Below are positions 24,743-34,813 of a stretch of 64,000 nt of DNA, piece by piece. This DNA is from Thermovirga lienii DSM 17291 (GTDB taxonomy: Bacteria > Synergistota > Synergistia > Synergistales > Thermovirgaceae). The DNA lies in contig CP003096.1 in the NCBI GenBank assembly GCA_000233775.1, positions 1,638,501 to 1,702,500 of the forward strand, written 5' to 3'. The notes beneath the pieces are model-generated. The model saw only the letters and a list, made by a program, of their open reading frames with translations, did not search any database and had not been told where the DNA came from. A program made the position numbers and the translations under genes. Every line of letters starts with the position of its first letter. Positions within the stretch are counted from its first letter, which is position 1.

Positions 24743-26186
24743 TCTTGCAGTTTGGCTTTTATATGGAGTCATTTTGGTTACGCTAGCGCGATGGTCCAAG
24801 GGAAAGGATGTGTTGCTACCCGGTAAGGTGGGAGTTCTAGTACAGGCTTTGGCGTACGTGGCAACCTACGTATCCGCAGTAGCGCTGGTGGGCTTCTCCG
24901 GCCTATGTTATCGTTACGGCCTGCAGATGCTTCTCATCGCAGCGGGAAACATGTGGCTGGGCACGTGGTTCGTGTACCGGTTCCTGGCTTGGCCCACTAG
25001 GCTTTGGCAACGAAAACTAAAAGCTCGCACCCCTGCAGAGATGCTCGGAACTGCAGCTCGTTCCAAATTGTTCAGAATATACCTTGGGAGCCTTTCCAGC
25101 GCCCTTCTTATCGTATACGCATCGGCAGTATTCAAGGGAGCGGCCTTCATGCTATCTGGAGTGACGGGGATTTCGGTTACCTTCTGCCTCTGGGGGATCA
25201 TAATGATAGTGGCACTTAGCGTATCCTGGGGTGGCTTAAGGGGAGTCTTGTACACCGAGGCCCTTCAGGGAGGCATAATGCTCATAGGCGTCCTGGCGCT
25301 TCTTTTTGCCACCATCCGAGCGGTAGGAGGCCCCATGGAAGGGCTAGAACGCCTCGCAGCGCTGAAAGCCACGGAAACCGCAACCAACGGGTTTACCGCT
25401 CTAAGTTCCGGTCAGGGAGGTTTGTTCATCCTTTCTTTGGTAGCAGTTACCTCCATTGGAGTTTGGGCACAACCTCAGCTCGTTCAGAGGCACTTCGCTC
25501 TTAAGAGCCCCAAAGAGGCAAAAAAAGTAATCCCCTTTGCCATGTTGAGCATTGGGATAGTCATAGGCGGCGCATATTTCTCTGGGGCTCTATCAAGGTT
25601 GGTCCTGGGCCCAGACGTAAAGTCCGTGGATTCAGTCATACCCCTTTTGGTCTCAAAGCTTCTACCTGAAATAGGGGGACAGATATTCGCCATAGCGATA
25701 GTCTCGGCCTCTCTATCGACAGCCTCGGCCCTGCTTCACATCGTTGCAGGATCGATTACCAACGATGTCCTGCGAAGACAACCCAACGACCTGATATGGA
25801 AGGTCCTGGTCGCCTCATGTGCGGTACTCTCAGGCATCTTTGCCACCAAAAACTCCCAAATCATAGCGATGATATGCACTACTAGTTGGACCTTATTGGC
25901 CTCCGCCATTCTCGTGCCTTACCTCGCCCTTTTGGTCTGGGGAGACACTTTAAAGAAGTCAACATTCTGGGGCACCTCATTAAGCGGATTGCTCCCTGCT
26001 TTGACATGGTACATACTGGCCTTTGCACCTACATCTCAGAAGATCACCAACATCAGTGCACCAGGGTTCTGGGGCAGCGTACACCCCTTTTTCGTGGGGA
26101 TTCTCTTCTCCCTTTTGGGATTTGCCTTCTTCCTAACCCTGGAGAGGGCTTCGGAAAAAACATCGTTATTGGACACGGAAGGATAA
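24735..26186 (+). CDS. sodium:solute symporter (SSS family), candidate aromatic amino acid transporter
   Basis: A 483-residue integral membrane protein with about 13 hydrophobic segments. SSS-family landmarks include KARTPAEMLGTA near residue 96, SWGGLRGVLYTEALQGG (about 157-173), and AIVSASLSTASALLHIVAGSITND (about 319-342), which holds the Ser/Thr residues of the second sodium site. It imports a solute with Na+. GGGGGGAG lies just before ATG. Because it follows a leader with tandem Tyr and Phe codons, an aromatic amino acid is the most economical substrate (inference). Ended by a strong bidirectional terminator. Confidence 0.88.
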   Translation: MINLAVWLLYGVILVTLARWSKGKDVLLPGKVGVLVQALAYVATYVSAVALVGFSGLCYRYGLQMLLIAAGNMWLGTWFVYRFLAWPTRLWQRKLKARTPAEMLGTAARSKLFRIYLGSLSSALLIVYASAVFKGAAFMLSGVTGISVTFCLWGIIMIVALSVSWGGLRGVLYTEALQGGIMLIGVLALLFATIRAVGGPMEGLERLAALKATETATNGFTALSSGQGGLFILSLVAVTSIGVWAQPQLVQRHFALKSPKEAKKVIPFAMLSIGIVIGGAYFSGALSRLVLGPDVKSVDSVIPLLVSKLLPEIGGQIFAIAIVSASLSTASALLHIVAGSITNDVLRRQPNDLIWKVLVASCAVLSGIFATKNSQIIAMICTTSWTLLASAILVPYLALLVWGDTLKKSTFWGTSLSGLLPALTWYILAFAPTSQKITNISAPGFWGSVHPFFVGILFSLLGFAFFLTLERASEKTSLLDTEG

Positions 26187-26188
26187 CA

Positions 26189-26227
26189 ATAAAAGGGAAG
26201 ACACCCCCAAGGTGTCTTCCCTTTTAT
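26189..26227. terminator. bidirectional intrinsic terminator (symporter / clpB)
   Basis: A perfect 17-bp stem (arms ATAAAAGGGAAGACACC and complement), 5-base loop, A-run and T-run at the ends. Serves the two convergent operons. Confidence 0.93.
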
Positions 26228-26228
26228 T

Positions 26229-28841
26229 TTATGCAGACACGGAAACGGAGAAGGTCAGTTTTTCTCCATCCGAATCAACGGTAAGCTTGGAGCCTTCGCA
26301 AAGTTCTCCTTTAAGGATCATCCTCGCTATCTTGGTCTCAAGCTCGTGAGCAATGAAGCGCTTCAAAGGCCTCGCACCATACACCGGATCGCTGCCTTCC
26401 CTCGCTATGAAGGTTTTGGCTTCTTGTGTCAGTTCAAGGGTGACGGAGCGCTCCTGTAACCTCTCCTTCAAATCTGCAGTCAACAGATCCACTATCTTCA
26501 CCAATTCCTCTTGTCTCAATGGCTTGAACAGCACCACATCGTCCACCCTGTTGAGGAACTCTGGCCTGAAGTGAAGTCTTAGCTGCCTTGTCACTTCATT
26601 TCGAGCTTCCTCGGTGATCTCTCCACTTTCTGTAATACCCTCCATCAGGGCAGTTGCTCCGATGTTGCTGGTCATGATTATTATGGTGTTTCTAAAATCC
26701 ACAGTCCTTCCGTGGCTGTCAGTGAGGCGTCCATCGTCCAGTACCTGAAGAAGGATGTTGAACACATCCTGATGCGCCTTTTCTATCTCGTCGAATAAGA
26801 TGACCGAGTAGGGCTTCCTTCTGACCCTTTCCGTCAGCTGGCCACCTTCTTCATACCCCACGTAGCCAGGCGGAGCTCCTATCAATCGGGAGACTGCATG
26901 TTTCTCCATGTATTCGGACATATCTATCCTTATCAAGTTATCCTCACTGTCGAACAAGGCCTCCGCCAATGTCTTGGCAAGTTCCGTCTTACCAACCCCA
27001 GTAGGACCCAAGAATATGAAGGAACCTATAGGCCTTCTGGGATCCTTTATTCCAGACCTGGCTCTGAGCACCGCGTCAGCCACAAGTTTTACCGCTTCAT
27101 CCTGACCAACAACCCTCTGGTGCAACACTTCTTCAAGTCTAAGCAACTTTTCTCGTTCTCCCTCCATGAGACGGCTAACAGGAATACCAGTCCACATGGA
27201 GACCACCTTGGCTATCTCTTCCTCGGTTACTTCCTCCCTCAAGAGCCTCTGTCCCGAGTCCTCCAGGCGTTTTTGCGCCTCCTGCAGTTTCATCTCAAGT
27301 TCAGGAAGCTTACCGTGCTTGAGCTCGGCTGCCTTGTTGAGGTCATATTCTCTTTCTGCTTTCTCTATCTCATGTTTTACCTTTTCTATCTCTTCTCGCA
27401 AACTCTGGACCTCAGAGATCAGTTTTTTCTCCACTTCGTACTGGGCCCTCAGGGCATCTGCTTTCTCTCTTGCTTCCTGAAGTTCCTTCCTCAGGTTTTC
27501 AAGTCTCTGCTGACTTGCCTTATCCGTCTCCTTTTTCAAGGCAGCTTCTTCTATCTCAAGCTGCATTATCCTCCTCATTACAGTGTCCAGCTCCGTAGGC
27601 ATGGAGTCGATCTCGGTCCTTACCATGGCGCAAGCTTCATCCACAAGGTCTATGGCTTTGTCGGGCAGGAACCTATCGGTTATGTACCTATGAGATAGGA
27701 CCGCTGCCGCCACAAGAGCGTTATCCTGTATCCGCACGCCATGGTGCACTTCAAAACGTTCCTTAAGCCCCCTGAGGATGGATATGGTATCTTCCACTGA
27801 GGGCTGGTCTACGTACACTGGCTGGAACCTCCGTTCCAGGGCAGCATCCTTTTCTATGTATTTCCTGTACTCGTCAAGAGTAGTAGCACCTATACAGTGA
27901 AGCTCTCCTCTGGCAAGCATGGGTTTCAACATGTTGCCCGCGTCCATAGAACCTTCTGCCCTGCCTGCACCCACAATAGTGTGGATCTCATCTATGAATA
28001 GTATTATGCGACCTTCGCTCCTTTTAACCTCGTTCAATACAGCCTTGAGTCTCTCCTCGAATTCTCCTCTGTACTTGGCACCAGCCACTAGGGCACCCAT
28101 GTCAAGGGCCACAATGCTCCTATCCCTGAGCCCTTCAGGCACATCACCTCTTACGATCCGCTGCGCCAAACCTTCGACTATGGCAGTCTTACCTACGCCA
28201 GGTTCACCTATAAGAACCGGATTGTTCTTGGTTCTCCTGCTCAAGATTCTTATGACTCGCCTTACTTCCTCGTCTCTTCCTATGACAGGATCCAGTTTCC
28301 CTGCCCTCGCAAGAGCCACAAGGTCCCTGCCGTACTTTTCAAGTGCTTCATAGGTACTCTCTGGATCGGCGCTTTGAACCCTCTGGTTCCCCCTGACCTC
28401 CTGGAGAGTTTTGAAGAATCTATCCTCGTCGACCCCAAAATCAGCTAATATCTTTCTGGTTGGTGAGCTGGGATCCGGCTCCTCCATAAGGGCACTGAAA
28501 AGGTGCTCCACCGAAACATATTCGTCCTTCAATTTCTTGGCTTTTTCTTCAGCTGCGACCAAAACAGCCCCCAACCTGCCGGAAATATAAATTTTACCGG
28601 CCTCCAAGGACGCTCCTGCAATGCTTGGTCGCCTCGCCAACTCTTTTTCCACGGCATTTATCATCGCATCCAATGGAACGTCCATCTTCCTCATCAGTCT
28701 CGGTATAAGACCGTTTTCCTGCTTCAGCAACGCGAGCAGCAGGTGCTCGTTATCTACCTCTCTATGGCCTCTTTGGATTGCTTCTTTTTGGGCATCCGCC
28801 AGCGCTTCCTGTGATTTCTGAGTTAATTTATTCATATCCAT
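26229..28841 (-). CDS. clpB: ATP-dependent disaggregase ClpB
   Basis: An 870-residue Hsp100 disaggregase of normal length. N-domain (about 1-145), first AAA+ module with Walker [10 protein letters not shown] (about 205) and Walker B ILFIDEIH, the long coiled-coil M-domain (about 400-530, [18 protein letters not shown] onward) that distinguishes ClpB from ClpA, and the second AAA+ module with GPTGVGKTE (about 605) and [11 protein letters not shown]. With DnaK and a J-protein it re-dissolves aggregates. AAGGGGGG is 7 bases before ATG. Last gene of dnaK-cbpA-clpB, so under the CtsR-type control seen before dnaK. Confidence 0.97.
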   Translation of the reverse strand: MDMNKLTQKSQEALADAQKEAIQRGHREVDNEHLLLALLKQENGLIPRLMRKMDVPLDAMINAVEKELARRPSIAGASLEAGKIYISGRLGAVLVAAEEKAKKLKDEYVSVEHLFSALMEEPDPSSPTRKILADFGVDEDRFFKTLQEVRGNQRVQSADPESTYEALEKYGRDLVALARAGKLDPVIGRDEEVRRVIRILSRRTKNNPVLIGEPGVGKTAIVEGLAQRIVRGDVPEGLRDRSIVALDMGALVAGAKYRGEFEERLKAVLNEVKRSEGRIILFIDEIHTIVGAGRAEGSMDAGNMLKPMLARGELHCIGATTLDEYRKYIEKDAALERRFQPVYVDQPSVEDTISILRGLKERFEVHHGVRIQDNALVAAAVLSHRYITDRFLPDKAIDLVDEACAMVRTEIDSMPTELDTVMRRIMQLEIEEAALKKETDKASQQRLENLRKELQEAREKADALRAQYEVEKKLISEVQSLREEIEKVKHEIEKAEREYDLNKAAELKHGKLPELEMKLQEAQKRLEDSGQRLLREEVTEEEIAKVVSMWTGIPVSRLMEGEREKLLRLEEVLHQRVVGQDEAVKLVADAVLRARSGIKDPRRPIGSFIFLGPTGVGKTELAKTLAEALFDSEDNLIRIDMSEYMEKHAVSRLIGAPPGYVGYEEGGQLTERVRRKPYSVILFDEIEKAHQDVFNILLQVLDDGRLTDSHGRTVDFRNTIIIMTSNIGATALMEGITESGEITEEARNEVTRQLRLHFRPEFLNRVDDVVLFKPLRQEELVKIVDLLTADLKERLQERSVTLELTQEAKTFIAREGSDPVYGARPLKRFIAHELETKIARMILKGELCEGSKLTVDSDGEKLTFSVSVSA

Positions 28842-28858
28842 AACTTATCCCCCCTTAT

Positions 28859-29779
28859 CTACGCCCTGGGATTGAAGGGCGATTCCTTAGCAAGCTCCTC
28901 GAATAGGGCTCTTTCCTTTTCCGTTAGATTTTTGGGAACCACTATCCTCACTGTCGCTAAAAGGTCCCCATTGCCTCCCGTCCTCTTTGGCAAACCTTTT
29001 CCTCTCAGCCTCAATACCTGACCGCTTTGTGTCCCAGGAGGGACTTTGAGCTGTACAGTCCCTGTCAATGTAGGGATGGTCACTGTGCTTCCCAAGGCTG
29101 CCTCCCAAGGCGCCAGATCAAGCCTCATGGTCAAATCGTGGCCATTAACCCCAAACCTTGGGTCAGGCTTGATGTGAACCCTCAAGTACAAATCCCCGGG
29201 TGGGCCGCCAGTAGGTGAAGGTGCCCCTTGAGATGCCAAACGGAGCCTGGAGCCCTCCGTAACCCCCTTAGGTATGGTTACCTCCAAAGTCTTTTGCTGC
29301 CCACCTATGTTTATAGAGATCTTCTTCTTGCCACCCTTTAAGACCTCTTCCAATGTCAGCTCCAACGGAGCTTCTATATCCTGGCCTTTAATGGTAGTCC
29401 TCGTGCTAGTCTCAAAAGGCGACTGAGAGAAGAAAGCCGAATCTCCGAAAAAGGCTTCGAAGAAGTCGCTGAAGAAGCTACCTGCTCCCTTGGAACTCCT
29501 TCTAGTGCCAAAGTTGAATATCTCTTCCCAGCCGGGCGGAGGCGTAAATTCCTGGCCATGCTGCCACCCACTTCCCAAAGCATCGTATCTTTTCCTTTTC
29601 TCAGGATCCTTCAGTACCTCATAAGCTTCATTTATCTCCTTGAACTTTTCGGTTGCAGCAGGGTCTTTGTTGGCATCTGGGTGATATTTTTTTGCCAACT
29701 TCCTGTAAGCTTTCTGTATTTCCTCCTGAGTGGCATTTCTATCCACTCCCAATATCTTGTAGTAATCCTTATATTCCAC
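28859..29779 (-). CDS. cbpA: J-domain co-chaperone of the CbpA type
   Basis: A 306-residue class B J-protein. J-domain 1-70 with the HPD tripeptide ([10 protein letters not shown]), a G/F-rich linker (about 75-125), then two C-terminal beta-sandwich client-binding domains ([20 protein letters not shown] onward). The CxxCxGxG zinc fingers of DnaJ are absent. Stimulates DnaK ATPase and delivers clients. Lies between dnaK and clpB, the place usually held by dnaJ, so it may be a main DnaK partner here. Confidence 0.93.
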   Translation of the reverse strand: MEYKDYYKILGVDRNATQEEIQKAYRKLAKKYHPDANKDPAATEKFKEINEAYEVLKDPEKRKRYDALGSGWQHGQEFTPPPGWEEIFNFGTRRSSKGAGSFFSDFFEAFFGDSAFFSQSPFETSTRTTIKGQDIEAPLELTLEEVLKGGKKKISINIGGQQKTLEVTIPKGVTEGSRLRLASQGAPSPTGGPPGDLYLRVHIKPDPRFGVNGHDLTMRLDLAPWEAALGSTVTIPTLTGTVQLKVPPGTQSGQVLRLRGKGLPKRTGGNGDLLATVRIVVPKNLTEKERALFEELAKESPFNPRA

Positions 29780-29822
29780 AGGCCATCGCCTCCCCTCTTA
29801 CGGCCTCTCGCGCCTTCACGAC

Positions 29823-29847
29823 AGGACCCCCCTTTAAGGGGGGTCCT
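29823..29847 (-). promoter_or_regulatory. hairpin between dnaK and cbpA
   Basis: AGGACCCCCC, loop TTTAA, GGGGGGTCCT: a perfect 10-bp GC stem in the 106-base gap of the same operon, without a T-run. Likely an mRNA processing or stabilising element giving more dnaK than downstream message. Confidence 0.55.
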
Positions 29848-29885
29848 GCGCCTTTATAGATGCTCACGGCATCTTAGCAAGCTCC

Positions 29886-31769
29886 TCAGCTTTCGTTGAA
29901 GTCCGCATCGATTACGTCTTCTTCTGAAGAGCTAGAAGGCCCTGAAGATTCTCCCGTACCTTTTGTGGAGCTGGTGCTGCTGTAAGTGCCCAGCTTGCTT
30001 AAGGTATTCATCAGCTGCTTGGCAAGGTCTTCCAACCTTTCCTTTGGCTCCTCTTTCTTGATGGCCTCCTTGGCCTCCTCAATCAACCTCTCAGCAGTAC
30101 CTTTTTCTTCTACCGGAACAGCATCCTTTACTTCATCCAACTTCTTCTCCACCTGATATACGACATTTTCCAGGTTATTGCGGGACTCTACCCATTCTTT
30201 CTTCTTCCTGTCCTCTTCGGCATGAAGCTCGGCTTCCTTGATCATCCGTTCTATTTCTTCCTCTGTAAGGTTCGTAGAGTTGGAGATCACAATCTTCTGT
30301 TCTTTGCCTGTATCCTTGTCCTTGGCAGATACATGTAGTATGCCGTTGGCGTCTATGTCAAAGGTCACCTCTATCTGAGGCACTCCCCTTGGAGCAGGCC
30401 TTATGCCGTCCAGCTTGAATGTCCCAAGGACCCTGTTGTCTTTTGCCATTTCCCTTTCTCCCTGCAAGACCACTATTTCCACTGCAGGCTGATTATCTTC
30501 CGCAGTAGTAAATATCTGAGATTTCCTGCAGGGTATGGTAGTGTTCCTCTCTATCATCTTGGTCATTACTCCACCCAGGGTCTCAATACCCAATGAGAGC
30601 GGCGTAACGTCCAGCAGGAGAACATCCTTTACTTCTCCCTTGATTATTCCGGCCTGCACTGCCGCACCCAATGCAACTACTTCGTCAGGGTTGACGCTCA
30701 TGTTTATCTTCTTGCCACCGGTAAAGTCCGATATCAGCTTGTGGATAGCAGGCATCCTCGTTGAACCACCGACCAAGATAACCTCTGCTATGTCCTCTGG
30801 TTTGAGCTTGGCGTCCTTCAGTGCCTGCTGTACTGGTCCCAGACAACGCTTTACCAGATGCTCCGTAAGCTGTTCAAACTTCGCCCTAGTCAAGGTCATG
30901 TTCAAATGCTTAGGGCCACTGGCATCGGCCGTTATAAAGGGCAAGCTTATTTCTGTACTCGTTCTGGAAGACAGCTCACACTTGGCCTTCTCCGCTGCCT
31001 CGTACAGACGCTGCAGGGCCTGCCTGTCCTTTCTCAAATCTATACCCTGATCCTTGAGGAACTCGTCCGCCATCCAGTCCACTATGCACTTGTCGAAGTT
31101 GTCTCCTCCAAGATGGGTATCTCCAGCCGTAGCCTTGACCTCACACAGTCCATCGCCGACCTCCAATATGGATACGTCGAAAGTACCTCCTCCTAAGTCG
31201 AACACCATGATGATTTCGTTTTCCTTCTTATCCATTCCATAAGCCAAGGCAGCGGCCGTAGGCTCATTGATAACCCTCAATACGTTCAAACCTGCGATCT
31301 TTCCAGCGTTCTTGGTAGCCTGACGCTGAGCATCGTTGAAGTACGCCGGAACGGTTATGACGGCATCAGTTATTTTTTCACCCAAAAATGCCTCAGCGTC
31401 CTGAACTAGCTTCCGCAGGATCATGGCGCTTATCTCTTCGGGCGCGTATTGTTTATCACCCACTACGACCCTCACAGAATTATGAGGCCCTTCCACTACT
31501 TTATAAGGAACCATTTTCATTTCCTCGGCAACTTCACTGTAGTTGCGTCCCATGAACCTCTTTATGGAATAAATGGTTCCTTCCGGGTTCAAAACCGCCT
31601 GCCTTTTCGCTAAGGCTCCTACAAGGCGCTCCCCATTTTTAGTGAAAGCCACCACTGATGGAGTCGTTCTACTTCCTTCAGCGTTGGGTATTACTGTCGG
31701 CTTTCCTCCTTCCATGAAGGCTATAACCGAGTTAGTTGTTCCAAGATCTATTCCGACGGTGCGTCCCAT
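29886..31769 (-). CDS. dnaK: molecular chaperone DnaK (Hsp70)
   Basis: A 627-residue Hsp70. N-terminal ATPase with phosphate-1 motif [33 protein letters not shown] (about 137-157) and [15 protein letters not shown] (about 188-202); interdomain linker [13 protein letters not shown] (about 378-390); substrate domain and helical lid; acidic tail EEDVIDADF. First gene of the dnaK-cbpA-clpB operon. GGGGGG precedes ATG. The upstream region has a good promoter bracketed by two CtsR-type direct repeats; no CIRCE element is present. Confidence 0.98.
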   Translation of the reverse strand: MGRTVGIDLGTTNSVIAFMEGGKPTVIPNAEGSRTTPSVVAFTKNGERLVGALAKRQAVLNPEGTIYSIKRFMGRNYSEVAEEMKMVPYKVVEGPHNSVRVVVGDKQYAPEEISAMILRKLVQDAEAFLGEKITDAVITVPAYFNDAQRQATKNAGKIAGLNVLRVINEPTAAALAYGMDKKENEIIMVFDLGGGTFDVSILEVGDGLCEVKATAGDTHLGGDNFDKCIVDWMADEFLKDQGIDLRKDRQALQRLYEAAEKAKCELSSRTSTEISLPFITADASGPKHLNMTLTRAKFEQLTEHLVKRCLGPVQQALKDAKLKPEDIAEVILVGGSTRMPAIHKLISDFTGGKKINMSVNPDEVVALGAAVQAGIIKGEVKDVLLLDVTPLSLGIETLGGVMTKMIERNTTIPCRKSQIFTTAEDNQPAVEIVVLQGEREMAKDNRVLGTFKLDGIRPAPRGVPQIEVTFDIDANGILHVSAKDKDTGKEQKIVISNSTNLTEEEIERMIKEAELHAEEDRKKKEWVESRNNLENVVYQVEKKLDEVKDAVPVEEKGTAERLIEEAKEAIKKEEPKERLEDLAKQLMNTLSKLGTYSSTSSTKGTGESSGPSSSSEEDVIDADFNES

Positions 31770-31812
31770 CCAAATCCCCCCTCTTTGTTTTCTACAAACA
31801 TGCTTTTATGTT

Positions 31813-31829
31813 TTTGACTTTTTTTGACC
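31813..31829 (-). promoter_or_regulatory. CtsR operator, perfect match (dnaK proximal)
   Basis: GGTCAAAAAAAGTCAAA on the minus strand matches the CtsR consensus RGTCAAANANRGTCAAA at every position. It lies just downstream of the predicted dnaK transcription start, where binding would block initiation. Confidence 0.75.
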
Positions 31830-31841
31830 TTTGCGATGGTT

Positions 31842-31869
31842 ATTATATAACAGAATTCTCAATCCGCAA
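31842..31869 (-). promoter_or_regulatory. dnaK promoter
   Basis: Minus strand: TTGCGG at 31864-31869, 16-base spacer, TATAAT at 31842-31847. Flanked on both sides by CtsR-type repeats. Confidence 0.55.
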
Positions 31870-31878
31870 ATCTAAAAA

Positions 31879-31895
31879 AGTCAAATAAGGTCAGT
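31879..31895 (+). promoter_or_regulatory. CtsR-type operator (dnaK distal)
   Basis: AGTCAAATAAGGTCAGT on the plus strand matches the CtsR consensus except in the last two bases. The two GTCA cores are 10 bases apart. It sits just upstream of the dnaK -35 box and in opposite orientation to the proximal site. Confidence 0.6.
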
Positions 31896-31976
31896 TATAG
31901 ATGATTATTCCAATACAGCCATTAATAAGCCCGTTTTTTTTTATTTTTCTCCATTTTATGTCTCATATCTCAAACT

Positions 31977-32009
31977 TAAGGGGGGAAAGGATAATCCTTT
32001 CCCCCCTTA
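31977..32009. terminator. strong terminator hairpin after the ZraP-like gene
   Basis: A perfect 15-bp stem (TAAGGGGGGAAAGGA and complement) with a 3-base loop, 39 bases past the stop of the minus-strand gene at 32048. It isolates that gene from the dnaK control region. Confidence 0.8.
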
Positions 32010-32047
32010 GGCTTTTCTCTCACTTCATTCGCAGGATCAAATCCAGC

Positions 32048-32488
32048 TTAAAGATTGTCCTGCATGCGGTTTTTCATGAATTGTTCAAAACGCCAGGTAT
32101 GGATTTCTTTCCTAAGCTGCTCCGCCTTTTCGAAGAGGCTTCTTACTTTCCCTTCGTCTGGCTTTTCATCGATCAATGCAAGGCGAAGCTCTAGATTTGT
32201 TCTACGAAGGTCGTTCATCTTTTTGAGTATGTCCTCGGGATAGTTGTTAAGATATTGAGGACCAGCACCCATACCTCTTACGTTTTCTCCATACATTGCG
32301 CCGCATCGGAAACCTCCGCCACCAAATTGCCCGTCCTGATACATCCGAGGGCCAGGGCCTCCGCCCCTGCATCCCCCGAATCGTCCGTCTTGATACATCC
32401 AGGGTGCAGGGCCTCCCCAGTGGGCGAAAGCTGCCCCCGCAACTACCAAAAGCCCTACCAAAGCCATCAATATAATCTTCTTGTTCAT
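32048..32488 (-). CDS. periplasmic ZraP/Spy-like protein with MYQDG repeats
   Basis: A 146-residue exported protein. Signal peptide about 1-22 (LMALVGLLVVAGAAFA). Residues 23-62 are Gly-rich with two near-identical units (PWMYQDGRFGG and PRMYQDGQFGG). The helical C-terminal half (DILKKMNDLRRTNLELRLALIDEKPDEGKV, about 85-115) resembles the LTxxQ-type helices of Spy, CpxP and ZraP, periplasmic chaperones or metal-stress proteins. ATG at 32488 follows GGGAGG. Probably monocistronic, closed by its own terminator. Confidence 0.68.
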   Translation of the reverse strand: MNKKIILMALVGLLVVAGAAFAHWGGPAPWMYQDGRFGGCRGGGPGPRMYQDGQFGGGGFRCGAMYGENVRGMGAGPQYLNNYPEDILKKMNDLRRTNLELRLALIDEKPDEGKVRSLFEKAEQLRKEIHTWRFEQFMKNRMQDNL

Positions 32489-32556
32489 ATCGCTACACCT
32501 CCCGTTTTGCTCTAACAAAATTATACGGGCAATACCAGTGGGAAGTATGAGTAAAT

Positions 32557-34104
32557 TTACTTATTTCCAGCAAAAATCCCTTCCACTTTCTCGACTAAGT
32601 TTTCGACTTGGACCTCTTCCTTGGCTCCATCAGGGTAAGACAGTTCTACGACACCATCAGCAGAACCCTTACCACAAACTATCGTTACAGGTGACCCAAA
32701 CAGCTCTGCATCGGAAAACTTTACCCCTGCTCTCTCATCTCGATCATCCAGCAGGACCTTGAACCCCTTTCCTTCCAAAGATTCTGCTAGCCTTTCCCCC
32801 AATTCCAAAGCCTCTTTATTCCTAACAGAAGGAACTATGACTGCTACATCAAAAGGAGCAACACCCGCAGGCAGTGGCCCATCAGGCCCCACAAGACTCA
32901 AAACCAAGGGCTCCATGTATATTTTTCCTTCCCACAAGTGGGCTTCCTCCAATTTCCCATCCCTTCCCTGGTAAGAAATTTTTCTATCACCAAGGGAAGA
33001 TGTTGCAATCATAGAAAAGGACGCAACCTTTAAAAGAAACTCTGCCTCCAAGGCAGAAGAACATACAGGACACCCCATTTCTTTTTCATACACTATTAGA
33101 TCCTTTACCTCCTTAGCTGAGAAATCCCTTCCCCAGCAGGCATTCATCAAGTGTCTTTCGGGTTGGTTAGCTCCCACAACGGCGTTAACCATACCTTTCA
33201 CATGTCGGTCTGCTATCACCCTTAACCTTTCGGGAAGTCCTACAGGTCCCAAATATCCAGCCAGATCACCAACAGTTTCCTTTATTTCAAGAGGGTCAGC
33301 GAAGCGCACGTTGCGACAGCCCACCACCTTTTTCACCTTTTCTTCACTTATTTTGTGGTCACCTCTCACCAGGACCACGAAAACTTCCTTCTCGCCGTCT
33401 TGGCGCTCAGCAACGTAAAACATGGTCTTGATGGTGTTCTCTGGAGGAACTCCCAGCTGCCGACATAACTCCGCAATGGTGTCCGCTCCCGGCGTGTCCA
33501 CCACCTCTAGGGGACGCGGCTCTTTATCTTGAGGCTTGACCTCTTCTTTTACCGGAGAGTTTTCATCTCCACACCATGCACACTTGGGACAATAATAGCC
33601 CCTCTCCCCATATGGAGAGGTCTTATCAGTAAGGACAACTAAATCAAGGGTGTCAAGTCCATCAGAGACGGAGGCCTTTTCTCTCACAGGAAGCCCCACA
33701 TTGGAAAGTCTGCGAGAGAACTCTCTACACGTTCCCCTTATCAGTTCCTCCCCTTGAGACGAAGACTCCGCAAAGCCTAAAATTCGATAAGAATGCCTTT
33801 CTCTCTGATAAAAGGTCAAGGGCAAGTGTCTATAACTTTTTACGTAACCTGAAGCAACTTCTTTCGCATGGCTGCAAAAGTCAGGAAAATCCACTCTCTG
33901 GAAGGCCATAGCTCTCAGCACTTCTTCGGCTTTACATGAAGTACGCTCAAACAAAAGAACACCCATGGGCAAAAGGTTGAGAGACTCTTGTCCCGCCGCC
34001 AACCTACTTACAAAACCTCCCCTTATGAGCCTCAACATTCTTTGGTCTGCCACACCCTTTGGTGCTTCCTTAACGGTGGGCGCAAAAACACAAGACATCT
34101 TCAT
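32557..34104 (-). CDS. degenerate prolyl-tRNA synthetase paralogue with YbaK-type editing domain
   Basis: A 515-residue protein laid out like bacterial ProRS: class II core, INS/YbaK editing domain (about 200-335), and anticodon-binding domain (about 420-515; APFDVAVIVPSV). The editing domain is well kept (NTIKTMFYVAE, VVLVRGDHKIS, GYLGPVGLP). The synthetase core is not: motif 1 survives as NLLPMGVLLFER, but about 50 residues with the GPTHEE loop are missing, motif 2 (FRDEIRPR in true ProRS) reads YQRERHSYRILGF, and the motif 3 GIGVSR element is absent (YMEPLVLSLVGPDG). It probably cannot make prolyl-adenylate and may be a trans-editing or regulatory factor (inference). ATG at 34104 has GGGGG 8 bases upstream. 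Confidence 0.75.
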   Translation of the reverse strand: MKMSCVFAPTVKEAPKGVADQRMLRLIRGGFVSRLAAGQESLNLLPMGVLLFERTSCKAEEVLRAMAFQRVDFPDFCSHAKEVASGYVKSYRHLPLTFYQRERHSYRILGFAESSSQGEELIRGTCREFSRRLSNVGLPVREKASVSDGLDTLDLVVLTDKTSPYGERGYYCPKCAWCGDENSPVKEEVKPQDKEPRPLEVVDTPGADTIAELCRQLGVPPENTIKTMFYVAERQDGEKEVFVVLVRGDHKISEEKVKKVVGCRNVRFADPLEIKETVGDLAGYLGPVGLPERLRVIADRHVKGMVNAVVGANQPERHLMNACWGRDFSAKEVKDLIVYEKEMGCPVCSSALEAEFLLKVASFSMIATSSLGDRKISYQGRDGKLEEAHLWEGKIYMEPLVLSLVGPDGPLPAGVAPFDVAVIVPSVRNKEALELGERLAESLEGKGFKVLLDDRDERAGVKFSDAELFGSPVTIVCGKGSADGVVELSYPDGAKEEVQVENLVEKVEGIFAGNK

Positions 34105-34292
34105 TATCCATACCCCCAATGTCAGGATCCAAGTAGTCCCAAAACTAGTATTTTTATGTAGTATACAGCACCATCAATATTACAGAAAGGCCTGTTTGGT
34201 GCCTTGCACTAAATAAACTTAGAGGCTAATCTTTAAAGGAGCAACATTTTTTGCACTATAAAATAAGTAAATCTGTTTAGGTGATGCAAATC

Positions 34293-34793
34293 ATGGATCC
34301 TTTGGCTTTTTTAAGCAAGCTCTTTAGACGCAGGAAGCTCGAATTAACCCCTAAAGACATAGCTCTTAGAGCGCCCAGATTGGATGAATACGAAGAGTGG
34401 AGCAAAAACAAGAGGCTTTTGATCTTCAATCCTCCCTTTTGGGGATTTCACGATATCTTCATTGACGATGAGCTAAATCATGCCCTTATATGCATAAAGG
34501 AAACCAGGGAGGCCTTCGTTATATCAGGGAACACAAAAGGAGGAGAAAAGGTACTAAAATATGGGCCAAACCTTGATCTGGAGTCGGAAGAAGATCTAGA
34601 TCCAGGATTACTGGAGTGGATAGTATATGACGACTTCGTGGTATACAGAGGACCCTTCTTGCCGATAGGACGAGCCCCTTACTACATTGGCAAGGTCGCA
34701 GCAACTTTTCCCTTTAATAAAAAAATTGAACCTAGCATTTATCCCGGCCTGATATCTTATCTAACAGAGTGGTACATAAAAAATAGAAGTTAA
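34293..34793 (+). CDS. hypothetical soluble protein
   Basis: A 166-residue protein with no signal peptide or membrane segment. An N-terminal basic stretch (LFRRRKLELTPKD) is followed by a mixed alpha/beta domain (RLLIFNPPFWGFHDIFIDDELNHALIC) and acidic middle (DLESEEDLDPG). ATG at 34293 is preferred since AGGTGA lies about 8 bases before it. It ends 20 bases before the PucR regulator gene, so the two are probably co-transcribed. No family recognised. Confidence 0.6.
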   Translation: MDPLAFLSKLFRRRKLELTPKDIALRAPRLDEYEEWSKNKRLLIFNPPFWGFHDIFIDDELNHALICIKETREAFVISGNTKGGEKVLKYGPNLDLESEEDLDPGLLEWIVYDDFVVYRGPFLPIGRAPYYIGKVAATFPFNKKIEPSIYPGLISYLTEWYIKNRS

Positions 34794-34813
34794 AAGCCCA
34801 GTGAGGTGTTCTA

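Noticed and set aside
29823-29847. Hairpin after dnaK considered as a Rho-independent terminator
   Set aside because: No T-run follows on the minus strand and cbpA-clpB continue in the same direction; annotated as an intra-operon hairpin instead.
31801-31900. CIRCE or HspR heat-shock element before dnaK
   Set aside because: Neither TTAGCACTC-N9-GAGTGCTAA nor CTTGAGT-N7-ACTCAAG is present; the repeats match CtsR.
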